DNA of 64,000 nt, from positions 1-64,000 of the forward strand of contig NZ_FNQZ01000003.1 in NCBI RefSeq assembly GCF_900107545.1, given 5' to 3'. The DNA is from Pseudobutyrivibrio sp. ACV-2 (GTDB taxonomy: Bacteria > Bacillota > Clostridia > Lachnospirales > Lachnospiraceae). The position numbers and the translations under genes are program-made. This document shows positions 54,827 through 63,821 of this stretch, in pieces; position 1 is the first letter of the stretch; each line of letters starts with the position of its first letter. The notes beneath the pieces are model-generated. The model worked only from the letters and a program-made list of their open reading frames with translations, did no database searches and was not told the DNA's origin.

Positions 54827-55762
54827 ATGAAAGTTGTATTTATGGGTACACCGGATTTTGCGGTGGAGACATTAAAGGCTATATATGAGGCAGGCCATGA
54901 AGTAATTCTTGTTGTCAGCCAGCCAGACAAGCCAAAGGGCCGTAGCGGTAAGCTTCAACCTACTCCAGTAAAGGAGTTCGCAGTGGAGCATGACATCCCG
55001 GTATATCAGCCAGTGAAAATCAGAGCTGAGGAATCGGTGGAATATTTAAAGCAGTATCAGGCTGATGTATTTGTAGTGGCAGCCTTCGGACAGATATTAC
55101 CAAAGGTTATCCTTGATATGCCTCGCCTTGGCTGTGTAAATGTACACGGCTCACTTCTTCCAAAATACAGGGGTGCTGCACCTATTCAGTGGGCAGTAAT
55201 CAACGGTGAAAAAATATCTGGCAACACCACAATGCTCATGGGACCAGGTCTTGACGATGGCGATATGCTTCTTAAATCAGAAATTGAGCTTGCGGCCGAT
55301 GAGACAGGAGGAAGCCTTTTTGACAAGCTTGCCATCGATGGTGGACAGCTTGCAGTAAAAACTATCGAAGCCCTAGAGCGTGGAGAAATCACTCCAATTC
55401 CTCAGGATGAAGCACAGGCTACACACGTGGGCATGATTAAAAAGGAAATGGGTAATATTGATTGGAATAAGTCTGCCATAGAAATTGAGCGGCTTATCAG
55501 GGGCTTAAATCCATGGCCATCAGCTTTTACATATTTAAACGGCAAGCAAGTCAAACTATGGAAGGCCGTAGTGGTAGATAAAACAGGTGAGCCGGGCACT
55601 GTTATTTCGGTAGATAAAAATGGATTCACAGTGGCATGTGGCAATCAGGCTCTTGAAGTATGTGAACTTCAGCTTGAAGGCAAAAAGCGCATGGCAGCAG
55701 GAGATTTCTTAAGAGGCTATGCCCTTGAAACAGGAGCTACATTCTCTTTAAGCAAAGAATAA
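54827..55762 (+). CDS. fmt: Methionyl-tRNA formyltransferase
   Basis: 311-aa enzyme formylating initiator Met-tRNA. It has VFMGTPDFAVETL at the start, QPDKPKGR, the catalytic HGSLLPKYRGAAPIQWA region and the C-terminal tRNA-binding domain. Partner of def, which lies on the other strand 4 kb away. First gene of the run fmt-rsmB-rlmN-stp-prkC-rsgA-rpe-thiN. Confidence 0.96.
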   Translation: MKVVFMGTPDFAVETLKAIYEAGHEVILVVSQPDKPKGRSGKLQPTPVKEFAVEHDIPVYQPVKIRAEESVEYLKQYQADVFVVAAFGQILPKVILDMPRLGCVNVHGSLLPKYRGAAPIQWAVINGEKISGNTTMLMGPGLDDGDMLLKSEIELAADETGGSLFDKLAIDGGQLAVKTIEALERGEITPIPQDEAQATHVGMIKKEMGNIDWNKSAIEIERLIRGLNPWPSAFTYLNGKQVKLWKAVVVDKTGEPGTVISVDKNGFTVACGNQALEVCELQLEGKKRMAAGDFLRGYALETGATFSLSKE

Positions 55763-55784
55763 TAATTAATTAAGAGGATATTAA

Positions 55785-57056
55785 ATGGCAGGAATCAGCA
55801 ACAGAGAAATCGCCCTTGATACTTTAATAGAGATATTGGAGCATGGGCAGTTTTCTCATATTTATTTAAAAGCTGTACTTGATAAATATTCATATCTGGA
55901 TAAAAACGAAAGAGCATTTATCAATCGTCTTGTGAATGGTACTGTAGAACGCAAGATCCAGTTAGATTATATTATCGATAGTTTTTCAAAAACAAAAGTC
56001 AAAAAAATGAAGCCACTTATTCGCACTGTGATGAGAATGGGTGTCTATGAGATTTTTTATATGGATGCAGTTCCGGACTCAGCCACCTGCAATGAATACG
56101 TTAAACTAGCCAAAAAACGTGGATTTTCAGGTCTGTCTGGGTTTATAAATGGTGTACTTCGTAACATTTCCCGCAAGAAATCGGATATAACTATAGACGA
56201 ACAGTGGATAAAGTATTCAATGCCACAGTGGATTGTGGATAAATGGAACTTAGACTACGGCAAGGAACAGACAGAAGAAATCCTAAAGGGCTTTTATGAG
56301 CCACAGGAGCTTTGCATACGTGTGAATCTTTCAAAGCTTTCTAGAGATGAGCTTGCAGAAAGGTTAAGCCAGGCTGGCGTTGTAGTTCGTAAATGTGATA
56401 CAGTTGAAAGTGCCTGCTACATTTCAGAATATGATTCACTGAGTGCTATTCCAGAATTCAATCAGGGATTGTTTTATGTACAGGATTATTCATCTCAGTT
56501 GGTTCCATATTATGCCGGGGTGAAATCCACAGATAAAATAATAGATGTCTGCGCAGCCCCTGGTGGAAAGGCACTTCACTGCGGCGAGCTTGCCTGTGAA
56601 GGCAGTGTTTTGGCACGTGACTTGACAGATGCAAAGGTCAGCCTGATAAATGAAAACATCGCAAGAATCGGCCTTGAAAATGTCGGTGCCGAGAAGTGGG
56701 ATGCAACCCAATTTGACCAGGACGCTGAAAATGCATATGATGTAGTAATTGCGGATTTGCCATGTTCAGGCCTTGGAATTATCAGAAAAAAGCCTGACAT
56801 CAAATACAATCAGGCCAAAGAGTCATTAGAGGAACTTGCAGCGTTGCAGCAGCAGATTTTAGATACAGTTAGCCGCTATGTAAAACCAGGCGGAACTCTT
56901 TGCTACAGCACCTGCACTATTAATAAAGATGAAAATGAAAACCAGGTGGAAAACTTTTTGTCATCACATCCAGAATTTAAAATGGAAAAGATGACTCAGC
57001 TTTTCCCTGACAAGGAACACGACGGATTTTTTATATGTGTAATGAAAAAGAATTAA
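55785..57056 (+). CDS. rsmB: 16S rRNA (cytosine-967-C5) methyltransferase
   Basis: 423 aa: N-terminal NusB-like RNA-binding domain (REIALDTLIEILEHGQFSH), then the Nol1/Nop2/Sun methyltransferase with DVCAAPGGKALH (SAM site), DLPCSGLGI and the catalytic Cys motif CYSTCTINKDENE. Overlaps the rlmN start by 22 bases. Confidence 0.93.
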   Translation: MAGISNREIALDTLIEILEHGQFSHIYLKAVLDKYSYLDKNERAFINRLVNGTVERKIQLDYIIDSFSKTKVKKMKPLIRTVMRMGVYEIFYMDAVPDSATCNEYVKLAKKRGFSGLSGFINGVLRNISRKKSDITIDEQWIKYSMPQWIVDKWNLDYGKEQTEEILKGFYEPQELCIRVNLSKLSRDELAERLSQAGVVVRKCDTVESACYISEYDSLSAIPEFNQGLFYVQDYSSQLVPYYAGVKSTDKIIDVCAAPGGKALHCGELACEGSVLARDLTDAKVSLINENIARIGLENVGAEKWDATQFDQDAENAYDVVIADLPCSGLGIIRKKPDIKYNQAKESLEELAALQQQILDTVSRYVKPGGTLCYSTCTINKDENENQVENFLSSHPEFKMEKMTQLFPDKEHDGFFICVMKKN

Positions 57057-58096
57057 CCGATATTCGGTCATTGAATTTAACAGAGCTTACAGATTATATT
57101 ACAGAAGAGCTGGGGGAGCCTAAATTCAGAGCAAAACAGCTTTATGAGTGGATGCATCAGCATTTAGCATTAAACTATGATGAAATGAAAAACATCCCAA
57201 AGGTCCTAAAGGAAAAGCTTCAAGCAAACTGTAACTATCATCCATTAAAGCAGATTGATTTGCAGGTTTCTAAAATCGATGGGACCAGAAAATACCTGTT
57301 TGAGCTTTTTGATGGTCAGATGGTGGAAAGTGTTTGGATGAGCTACAAGCATGGCAATTCTGTATGCATCAGCTCTCAGGTTGGTTGCAAAATGGGCTGT
57401 CGTTTCTGCGCTTCAACCTTGGATGGATGGGTTAGAAATCTGACACCATCAGAAATGTTAGGTCAGATTTATGCCATCCAAAGAGATACCGGTGAGAGAG
57501 TATCAAACCTTGTAGTCATGGGTACTGGTGAGCCAATGGACAACTATGACAATATTGTAAAGTTTGTAAGACTTCTTTCCGATGAAAATGGTCTCAATAT
57601 TTCACAGCGTAATATTACAGTCAGTACCTGTGGCATCGTGCCTCGCATCAAGCAGCTTGCAGAAGAGGATTTAACCATCACTTTGGCGATTTCTTTACAT
57701 GCCCCTAATCAACAAAAGCGTGCAGAGCTTATGCCTATAGCCAATAAATACGAGATTCATGAGCTTATCGATGCCTGCGAGTATTACTTCAAAAAAACAG
57801 GTCGCCGCATTACCTTTGAGTATTCCTTGGTGGGAGGTGTCAATGACAGAGACGAGGATGCAGCAGAATTAGGTCAGCTTATAGGACATCTGAACTGTCA
57901 TGTTAATCTCATTCCGGTTAATCCAATCAAGGAACGAGATTTTGTCAGCCCATCTATGGACAGAGCCTATGCATTCCAAAAAAAGATTGAAAAATATGTG
58001 AATAATGCTACTATTAGAAGGGAAATGGGCCGCGATATTGACGGGGCTTGTGGACAATTAAGAAAGCGAAAGATGGATACACTATCTGAAAGATAA
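57035..58096 (+). CDS. rlmN: Dual-specificity 23S rRNA A2503/tRNA A37 methyltransferase
   Basis: 353-aa radical-SAM enzyme with the cluster motif CKMGCRFCAS near residue 118. It also has VVMGTGEPMDNYDN and the catalytic Cys near the C-terminus (GRDIDGACGQL). ATG 57035 lies inside rsmB, suggesting coupled translation. Confidence 0.95.
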   Translation: MCNEKELTDIRSLNLTELTDYITEELGEPKFRAKQLYEWMHQHLALNYDEMKNIPKVLKEKLQANCNYHPLKQIDLQVSKIDGTRKYLFELFDGQMVESVWMSYKHGNSVCISSQVGCKMGCRFCASTLDGWVRNLTPSEMLGQIYAIQRDTGERVSNLVVMGTGEPMDNYDNIVKFVRLLSDENGLNISQRNITVSTCGIVPRIKQLAEEDLTITLAISLHAPNQQKRAELMPIANKYEIHELIDACEYYFKKTGRRITFEYSLVGGVNDRDEDAAELGQLIGHLNCHVNLIPVNPIKERDFVSPSMDRAYAFQKKIEKYVNNATIRREMGRDIDGACGQLRKRKMDTLSER

Positions 58097-58108
58097 AGGG
58101 AATTTTAA

Positions 58109-58828
58109 ATGATAAGTTACGGTATAACTGATGTCGGAATTAGGCGCAAGGTCAATCAGGACACCGTTTATTTTAGCGACAGCAGTGTAGGGAATCTTCC
58201 TAATCTCTACATTGTTGCGGATGGTATGGGCGGAGAACTTGCAGGAGATTATGCCTCTGCCAAATGTGTTGAAACGGTTGTAAACAGCGTTCTAAATTCT
58301 AGAGAATCAGAGCCTATCAAGCTTCTTGAACAGGCAATTCAATCAGCTAACCAAATAATAAATATTGAGGCGTTAAGTGATCCAGGAAAGGCTGGAATGG
58401 GTACCACTTTAGTTATTGCCACGGTTATCGAAGGCCATCTTTACGTGGCAAATGTTGGAGACAGCAGACTATATGTAGCCACCAGCAGAAAGCTTTTGCA
58501 AATAACAAAGGATCACTCAGTTGTAGCGGAATTGGTTCGTACCGGCGAATTGGATGAGTACGATGCCAGAACTGACAAACGTAAAAACATGATTACCAGA
58601 GCCATCGGTGCAGAGAAAAAGGTCACACCAGACTATTTCGATGTTGCCCTTAAAGGTGGCGAGCAGATATTACTTTGTTCTGACGGTCTTACAAATATGG
58701 TTGATGACAGGGAAATATACTCTATTGTCACCTCAGATGAAACTCTTATTACAAGAGTTAAAAAACTGATTAGATTGGCGAACAGTAACGGCGGGAAAGA
58801 TAATATCTCAGTTATAATTATAGAATAG
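58109..58828 (+). CDS. stp: PP2C-type serine/threonine phosphatase
   Basis: 239-aa PrpC/Stp phosphatase with metal-binding DGMGGELAGDYAS, NVGDSRLY and SDGLTNMVDD. It reverses phosphorylation by the adjacent kinase. Confidence 0.93.
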   Translation: MISYGITDVGIRRKVNQDTVYFSDSSVGNLPNLYIVADGMGGELAGDYASAKCVETVVNSVLNSRESEPIKLLEQAIQSANQIINIEALSDPGKAGMGTTLVIATVIEGHLYVANVGDSRLYVATSRKLLQITKDHSVVAELVRTGELDEYDARTDKRKNMITRAIGAEKKVTPDYFDVALKGGEQILLCSDGLTNMVDDREIYSIVTSDETLITRVKKLIRLANSNGGKDNISVIIIE

Positions 58829-58868
58829 TTTTGCGGAGTATATAATTAAAGGTTTAAAAGGAGAATAC

Positions 58869-60737
58869 ATGATTACACAAGGTGTTTTTATTGCAGATAG
58901 ATATGAAATAATTGACAGAGTTGGTTCAGGCGGAATGTCTGATGTGTACCGTGCCAAGGACCATATCCTTGGTCGTGAAGTAGCTATCAAGATTTTAAAG
59001 CAGGAATTTTCCGAGGATGCAACCTTTGTTGCTAAATTCAGAACAGAAGCTCAGTCAGCAGCTGGTCTTGAGCACCCAAATATTGTTAATATATACGACG
59101 TAGGCTCTGAAAATGGCATGTATTTCATCGTTATGGAATACGTAGAGGGCATCACTCTTAAGACATATATTGAGAAAAAGGGGCAACTTAATTTTAAAGA
59201 AGCCATCAGTATCGCCATTCAGGTGGGACGTGGTATTGAAGCCGCTCATCAAAAGGGGATTATTCATCGTGACATCAAGCCACAGAATATCATCATTTCA
59301 ACAGAGGGCAAAGTAAAGGTTACAGACTTTGGTATTGCCAGAGCAGCAAGCTCAAACACCATCCATGCCGATGTGATGGGTTCAGTTCACTATTCATCAC
59401 CAGAGCAGGCTAGAAATGGTTTCGTTGATGGAAAAAGCGATATCTATTCCCTTGGTATCGTAATGTACGAAATGGTTACAGGCCGTGTTCCATTCGATGG
59501 TGATAATACAGTGGCAGTTGCTATTCAGCATCTTCAGGAGGAAATGGTAGCACCTTCAGCATATGCTCCAGAACTTCCTATTTCACTAGAAAAAATCATT
59601 CTTAAAGCCACAATGAAAAAGGCAGACAGACGTTATGCCACAATTTCAGACTTGTTAGTAGACTTAAAGAAGGCTCTTGTTAGCCCAAATGAGGATTTTG
59701 TTACAATCGTTGAAAGTGACCTTGGCAAGACTCAGGTTATGAGAAAGCCTACACCAGAGCAGGAAGAGTCACTTACCAAAAGAGCAGCAGAGGCCCTCAC
59801 CTTCGAGGATGATTACGATGATGAGGAAGAGGACTACGACGACGATTATTACGAAGACGATTACGATGATGACGAATACGAGGATGAGTCTAGGATGGAC
59901 CGCATTCTCACAATCTCAGGTGTCGTTGCAGCTATTGCTATTGTAGCTATTTTGGTAGCGATATTAGGAAATGTTGCTGGCGTATTTAGCTTTGGCGCTA
60001 AAAAAGTTACAATGGTAAATCTTGTAGGAACTCAGTATGAGGAAGCATTAGGTCAGCTTGAAGATTTAGGACTTAATGAGAAAAATGTTGTAGTTTCAAC
60101 GGAAGCCAGTGATGAAGCAGAGGGAACTATCATCAATCAGTCAGTAGCAGAAGGCAAGGAATTCTCTCTTAACGATACACTTAGAATTACTGTAGCAGGC
60201 AAGGGCGAGACAGCAGATAATTCATCTAACAGCTCTTCAAACACACAGACTGCACCAGAAACAACTGAGGAGCCAGAAGAGGAAGAAACAGTAGCTGTTC
60301 CTTCAGTAATCGGTCTTTCACAGGCAGATGCTACAAAGCTTCTTGATGAAAAGGGCATCGTAGTTACAAGCACAAGCCAGGAGTTTTCTGATGATGTTGC
60401 TTCAGGCAAGGTAATCAGCCAGTCTATTTCAGCTGGTCAGGAGGTAGCAAAAAATACTTCAATCACTCTTACCATCAGCAAGGGAAAGAAGGAGACTACA
60501 TATAGCTACAGCATCGCCAACCCTTATGAAGGCGAATGCAAATATGAGATTACAGAGCTTGGCAAGTCAGGCACAATTCCAAAGAATGGCTCTATCAACA
60601 TTTCTGAGGTTAAGGTTTCTAGTCTTACAGTAAAGCTTACATACACACCGACCTTTACTACTGAGGATGGTACTACAATCAATCTTGACGACAAGACAGA
60701 AAGCACAACACAAACTGTTCAGGGAACAGCAAACTAA
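58869..60737 (+). CDS. prkC: PASTA-domain Ser/Thr kinase (PrkC type)
   Basis: 622 aa. Kinase domain 10-270 (GSGGMSDVYRAKDHI, catalytic HRDIKPQNIII, DFGIARA). A very acidic Asp/Glu/Tyr run at about 313-341 precedes a transmembrane helix at about 346-372. Two PASTA domains follow (about 379-445 and 474-542), then a Thr/Ser-rich beta-type end. The PASTA part senses muropeptides or lipid II outside; the kinase controls growth and envelope proteins. Two PASTA units is fewer than the three of B. subtilis PrkC. Confidence 0.93.
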   Translation: MITQGVFIADRYEIIDRVGSGGMSDVYRAKDHILGREVAIKILKQEFSEDATFVAKFRTEAQSAAGLEHPNIVNIYDVGSENGMYFIVMEYVEGITLKTYIEKKGQLNFKEAISIAIQVGRGIEAAHQKGIIHRDIKPQNIIISTEGKVKVTDFGIARAASSNTIHADVMGSVHYSSPEQARNGFVDGKSDIYSLGIVMYEMVTGRVPFDGDNTVAVAIQHLQEEMVAPSAYAPELPISLEKIILKATMKKADRRYATISDLLVDLKKALVSPNEDFVTIVESDLGKTQVMRKPTPEQEESLTKRAAEALTFEDDYDDEEEDYDDDYYEDDYDDDEYEDESRMDRILTISGVVAAIAIVAILVAILGNVAGVFSFGAKKVTMVNLVGTQYEEALGQLEDLGLNEKNVVVSTEASDEAEGTIINQSVAEGKEFSLNDTLRITVAGKGETADNSSNSSSNTQTAPETTEEPEEEETVAVPSVIGLSQADATKLLDEKGIVVTSTSQEFSDDVASGKVISQSISAGQEVAKNTSITLTISKGKKETTYSYSIANPYEGECKYEITELGKSGTIPKNGSINISEVKVSSLTVKLTYTPTFTTEDGTTINLDDKTESTTQTVQGTAN

Positions 60738-60739
60738 AT

Positions 60740-61627
60740 ATGATAGGTAAAATAATTAAAGGTATCGCTGGATTCTACTACGTTCAGGTAGCAGAGTCTG
60801 GCGTATACGAATGCAAGGCCAAAGGGGCCTTTCGGAAAGATAAAATAAAACCTCTTGTAGGAGATGATGTTGAAATAGATGTCATTTCCGAGGATGAGAA
60901 AACGGGCAATGTGATTAGTATCTTACCCAGAAAGTCTGAGCTCATCAGACCTGCTGTGGCAAACGTAGATCAGGCATTGCTCATTTTTGCTACTAAAAAC
61001 CCTGAACCAAATCTGAATCTTTTGGACAGATTTTTATGTATGATGGAAGAACAGCAGCTTCCAATTGTTATTTGTTTTAACAAGGACGACCTGGCAGATG
61101 AGGATTTCACCTCTAATATGCGAAGCACTTATGAGCCAGCCGGATATAAAATGATTTTCACCAGTGCCAAACATGAAGCTGGAATAGATCAGATAAAATC
61201 AATCCTAAAGGGCAAAACTACTACAGTGGCAGGCCCATCAGGAGTTGGGAAAAGCACCATTGTAAACCTTTTGACCGAAGGTCAAAGCATGGAAACCGGT
61301 GAAGTTTCAGAAAAGATAGGGCGAGGTAAACATACCACCCGTCATTCTGAGCTTTTATACATAGGCGAGGATTCCTACATAATGGATACTCCAGGGTTTT
61401 CATCACTATTTGTACCAAAGGTTGAAGCTGTAGATTTATATACTCTTTTTCCAGAGTTTATAGAGCCTGCAGCCAATTGCAGATTTACAGGTTGTGCCCA
61501 TAATAAAGAGCCGGACTGTGGTGTAAAGGCTGCAGTTGAAGCCGGGGAGATAGCAGCCAGTCGTTATGAAAACTATCTACAGATATATTCTGAGATGATT
61601 GAACAACAAAATAACAAATATAGGTAG
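60740..61627 (+). CDS. rsgA: Ribosome small-subunit biogenesis GTPase
   Basis: 295-aa circularly permuted GTPase: N-terminal OB fold, G4 FNKDDLAD before G1 GPSGVGKST and G3 DTPGFSS, then the Zn knuckle NCRFTGCAHNKEPDCGV. Starts two bases after prkC. Confidence 0.95.
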   Translation: MIGKIIKGIAGFYYVQVAESGVYECKAKGAFRKDKIKPLVGDDVEIDVISEDEKTGNVISILPRKSELIRPAVANVDQALLIFATKNPEPNLNLLDRFLCMMEEQQLPIVICFNKDDLADEDFTSNMRSTYEPAGYKMIFTSAKHEAGIDQIKSILKGKTTTVAGPSGVGKSTIVNLLTEGQSMETGEVSEKIGRGKHTTRHSELLYIGEDSYIMDTPGFSSLFVPKVEAVDLYTLFPEFIEPAANCRFTGCAHNKEPDCGVKAAVEAGEIAASRYENYLQIYSEMIEQQNNKYR

Positions 61628-61636
61628 GATAGTATT

Positions 61637-62290
61637 ATGGAAAGATGTTTAGCGCCATCAATTTTATCAGCAGATTTTGGTATACTTAAAGAGCAGTTAG
61701 GTCTTATAGACGAAGCAGGAGCACAATACGTCCATTTTGATGTAATGGACGGCATGTTTGTTCCTAGCATCAGCTTTGGACTGCCTGTGTTGAAATCTAT
61801 AAGGAAAGATACAGACAGATTAATAGATGTGCATCTTATGATTGTTGACCCTGAGCGCTATGTTAAGGAGTTTGCAGAGGCAGGAGCAGATATTATCACA
61901 GTTCATGCAGAAGCCTGCAAGCATTTGGATGCTACAATCGATTTAATAAAAAGCTGTGGAGTAATGGCTGGTGTTGCCATAAATCCTGCTACTCCAGTTT
62001 CAAATATCATCCATGTTCTTGAAAAAGTGGATATGGTTCTCATTATGACAGTCAATCCAGGCTTTGGCGGGCAAAGCCTTATTCCTTACACTATTGACAA
62101 AATCAGAGAGCTTTCATTAATCTGTAGAGAGAAGAAATTAAAGCTTGATATAGAAGTTGATGGTGGAATCAACAAGAATACAATAGATGATGTTTTAGAG
62201 GCAGGCGCCAATATTATCGTAGCTGGTTCTGCTGTATTCAACGGCGATATACAGAATAATGTTAAGAATTTGTTGGAGAAGATGAGATGA
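61637..62290 (+). CDS. rpe: Ribulose-phosphate 3-epimerase
   Basis: 217-aa TIM barrel with LAPSILSADFG, HFDVMDGMFVP, DVHLMI, TVNPGFGGQ and EVDGGINK. Interconverts ribulose and xylulose 5-phosphate. Its stop overlaps the thiN start (ATGA). Confidence 0.96.
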   Translation: MERCLAPSILSADFGILKEQLGLIDEAGAQYVHFDVMDGMFVPSISFGLPVLKSIRKDTDRLIDVHLMIVDPERYVKEFAEAGADIITVHAEACKHLDATIDLIKSCGVMAGVAINPATPVSNIIHVLEKVDMVLIMTVNPGFGGQSLIPYTIDKIRELSLICREKKLKLDIEVDGGINKNTIDDVLEAGANIIVAGSAVFNGDIQNNVKNLLEKMR

Positions 62291-62952
62291 CAGTTTTAAT
62301 TGTAGCTGGAGGGGAAATAGATAAAGAATTTACAAAAAGCTATATTAAGTATATAGACAACCACGCGCTATATATCATAGCCTGTGACAAGGGATATGAG
62401 GCATGTGAAGCACTTGGCATCACTCCCAAGGTGTTAGTCGGGGACTTTGATTCTGTAGACGATGCTGCACAAAATCGTGCAAAGTCTGCAGGAATAGAGA
62501 TGGTTAAGCTTAATCCAATAAAGGATGATACTGATGTAGAGGTTGCACTTAATCATGCATTTTCAGTCACCAACCCAGGCGATGAAATTTATATGATTGG
62601 TTGCACAGGTGGCAGATTAGACCATACCATAGGCAATTTCCATCTGATGGGTATGGGTGCAAAATGCGAACGTGCAGTTATAATAGTGGACAGTCACAAT
62701 CATATAGAGATGATAACTCCGGGTGAAACCTACGTAGTAGAGCCAGAGACTCAATTTGGCAAATACGTATCTGTATTTCCATTTATGGGACCAGTTACAG
62801 GTTTGACTATGACAGGTTTTAAATATCCTGTTACAAACAAAACCTTAGAGGGGTTTGACACTCTTACTGTGAGCAATGAAGTGAAAACTTCTTCTTATGC
62901 GGAAATTACCATTGAGTCTGGATACCTTATTGTTATGGAGACTCGTGACTAA
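62287..62952 (+). CDS. thiN: Thiamine pyrophosphokinase
   Basis: 221-aa enzyme making thiamine diphosphate. Landmarks are CDKGYEACEALGITPKVLVGDFDS, KDDTDVEVALNHA and GCTGGRLDHTIGNFHLM. Usual neighbour of rpe and rsgA in Firmicutes. Confidence 0.94.
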   Translation: MTVLIVAGGEIDKEFTKSYIKYIDNHALYIIACDKGYEACEALGITPKVLVGDFDSVDDAAQNRAKSAGIEMVKLNPIKDDTDVEVALNHAFSVTNPGDEIYMIGCTGGRLDHTIGNFHLMGMGAKCERAVIIVDSHNHIEMITPGETYVVEPETQFGKYVSVFPFMGPVTGLTMTGFKYPVTNKTLEGFDTLTVSNEVKTSSYAEITIESGYLIVMETRD

Positions 62953-62965
62953 AAGGGAAATAATA

Positions 62966-63700
62966 ATGAAAATTACCTCAATAATAAGAGAATTATACAA
63001 GAGAAAAATGATTGTATTACTTGTTGCTATAGTTATTTTGTTTGCAATTCTTTTCAAGGCCGGAATGTTTGGTGATGCGGACACCAGAATCCGGGTGACT
63101 TGTGCAGGAGATAGCATTACATATGGAAGTGGCGTGCTTAAATCGAAAGAAATCGACAGTTATCCGGCACAGCTACAGACCAGACTGGGGACCTCATATC
63201 TGGTTTCCAATTTTGGCTTGCGCAATGCTACTGCTTCGCCTAATGGCGATTTGCCATATATTGATTCTGACGAATATAAAGATTCATTGGAATCTAAACC
63301 AGATGTTGTAGTATTGATGCTTGGAACTAATGATGCCAAACGCTTTAACTGGGATCAGAATTCCTACGAGAAGGGCTTAGAGTCATTAGTAAAGAGCTAT
63401 CAGGACTTACCAAGCAAGCCTGTGGTCTATCTTATGAGAAGTCCATACTGTTTTCCTATCAATAAGTCAGGTGAAATGGAATACAACATAAACGAAAAGG
63501 TAGTGTATTTTAAGCTTGCTCCGTCTATTGAAAAGGTCGCTGAAAAAACAGGTGTGGAAGTGATAGATTTATTTACAATCACGCAAAACAAGGAAGACCT
63601 TTATACAGATGGTGTTCACTTCAATGTAGAAGGATACTCAGTTATTTCAGATGCTGTGTATGATGTAATCAAAAAGCTGGATATTGATAAAACTAAATAA
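62966..63700 (+). CDS. Membrane-anchored SGNH/GDSL hydrolase
   Basis: 244 aa. One N-terminal helix (about 14-34), then block I CAGDSITYGSG with the Ser, LMLGTNDAKRF with the Asn, and DGVHFNVEGY with the Asp and His. Probably an extracellular esterase acting on wall or polysaccharide acyl groups. ATG 62966 follows AAGGGA; an upstream in-frame ATG lies within thiN. Confidence 0.85.
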   Translation: MKITSIIRELYKRKMIVLLVAIVILFAILFKAGMFGDADTRIRVTCAGDSITYGSGVLKSKEIDSYPAQLQTRLGTSYLVSNFGLRNATASPNGDLPYIDSDEYKDSLESKPDVVVLMLGTNDAKRFNWDQNSYEKGLESLVKSYQDLPSKPVVYLMRSPYCFPINKSGEMEYNINEKVVYFKLAPSIEKVAEKTGVEVIDLFTITQNKEDLYTDGVHFNVEGYSVISDAVYDVIKKLDIDKTK

Positions 63701-63715
63701 TAAATAATATCAAAT

Positions 63716-63746
63716 AAACCTGTTGACTTTATTGTTCAGCGGGTTT
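63716..63746 (+). terminator. Likely terminator after the SGNH hydrolase
   Basis: Stem AAACCTGTTGA / TCAGCGGGTTT with two G-T pairs; it overlaps the next promoter. Confidence 0.6.
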
Positions 63747-63787
63747 ATATTTATATCAACATATGAACAGATATTCAAATGTTCAAA
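63723..63787 (+). promoter_or_regulatory. Promoter and ArsR/SmtB-like operator
   Basis: TTGACT (63723-63728), 17 bases, TATATT. Downstream, ATATGAACAGATATTCAAAT (63761-63780) and a further GTTCAAAT resemble the ATATGAACA-type operators of metal-sensing ArsR/SmtB repressors. Confidence 0.5.
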
Positions 63788-63821
63788 TAATAGTGTTAGG
63801 GAAATTCCAAAGGAGGAACGT

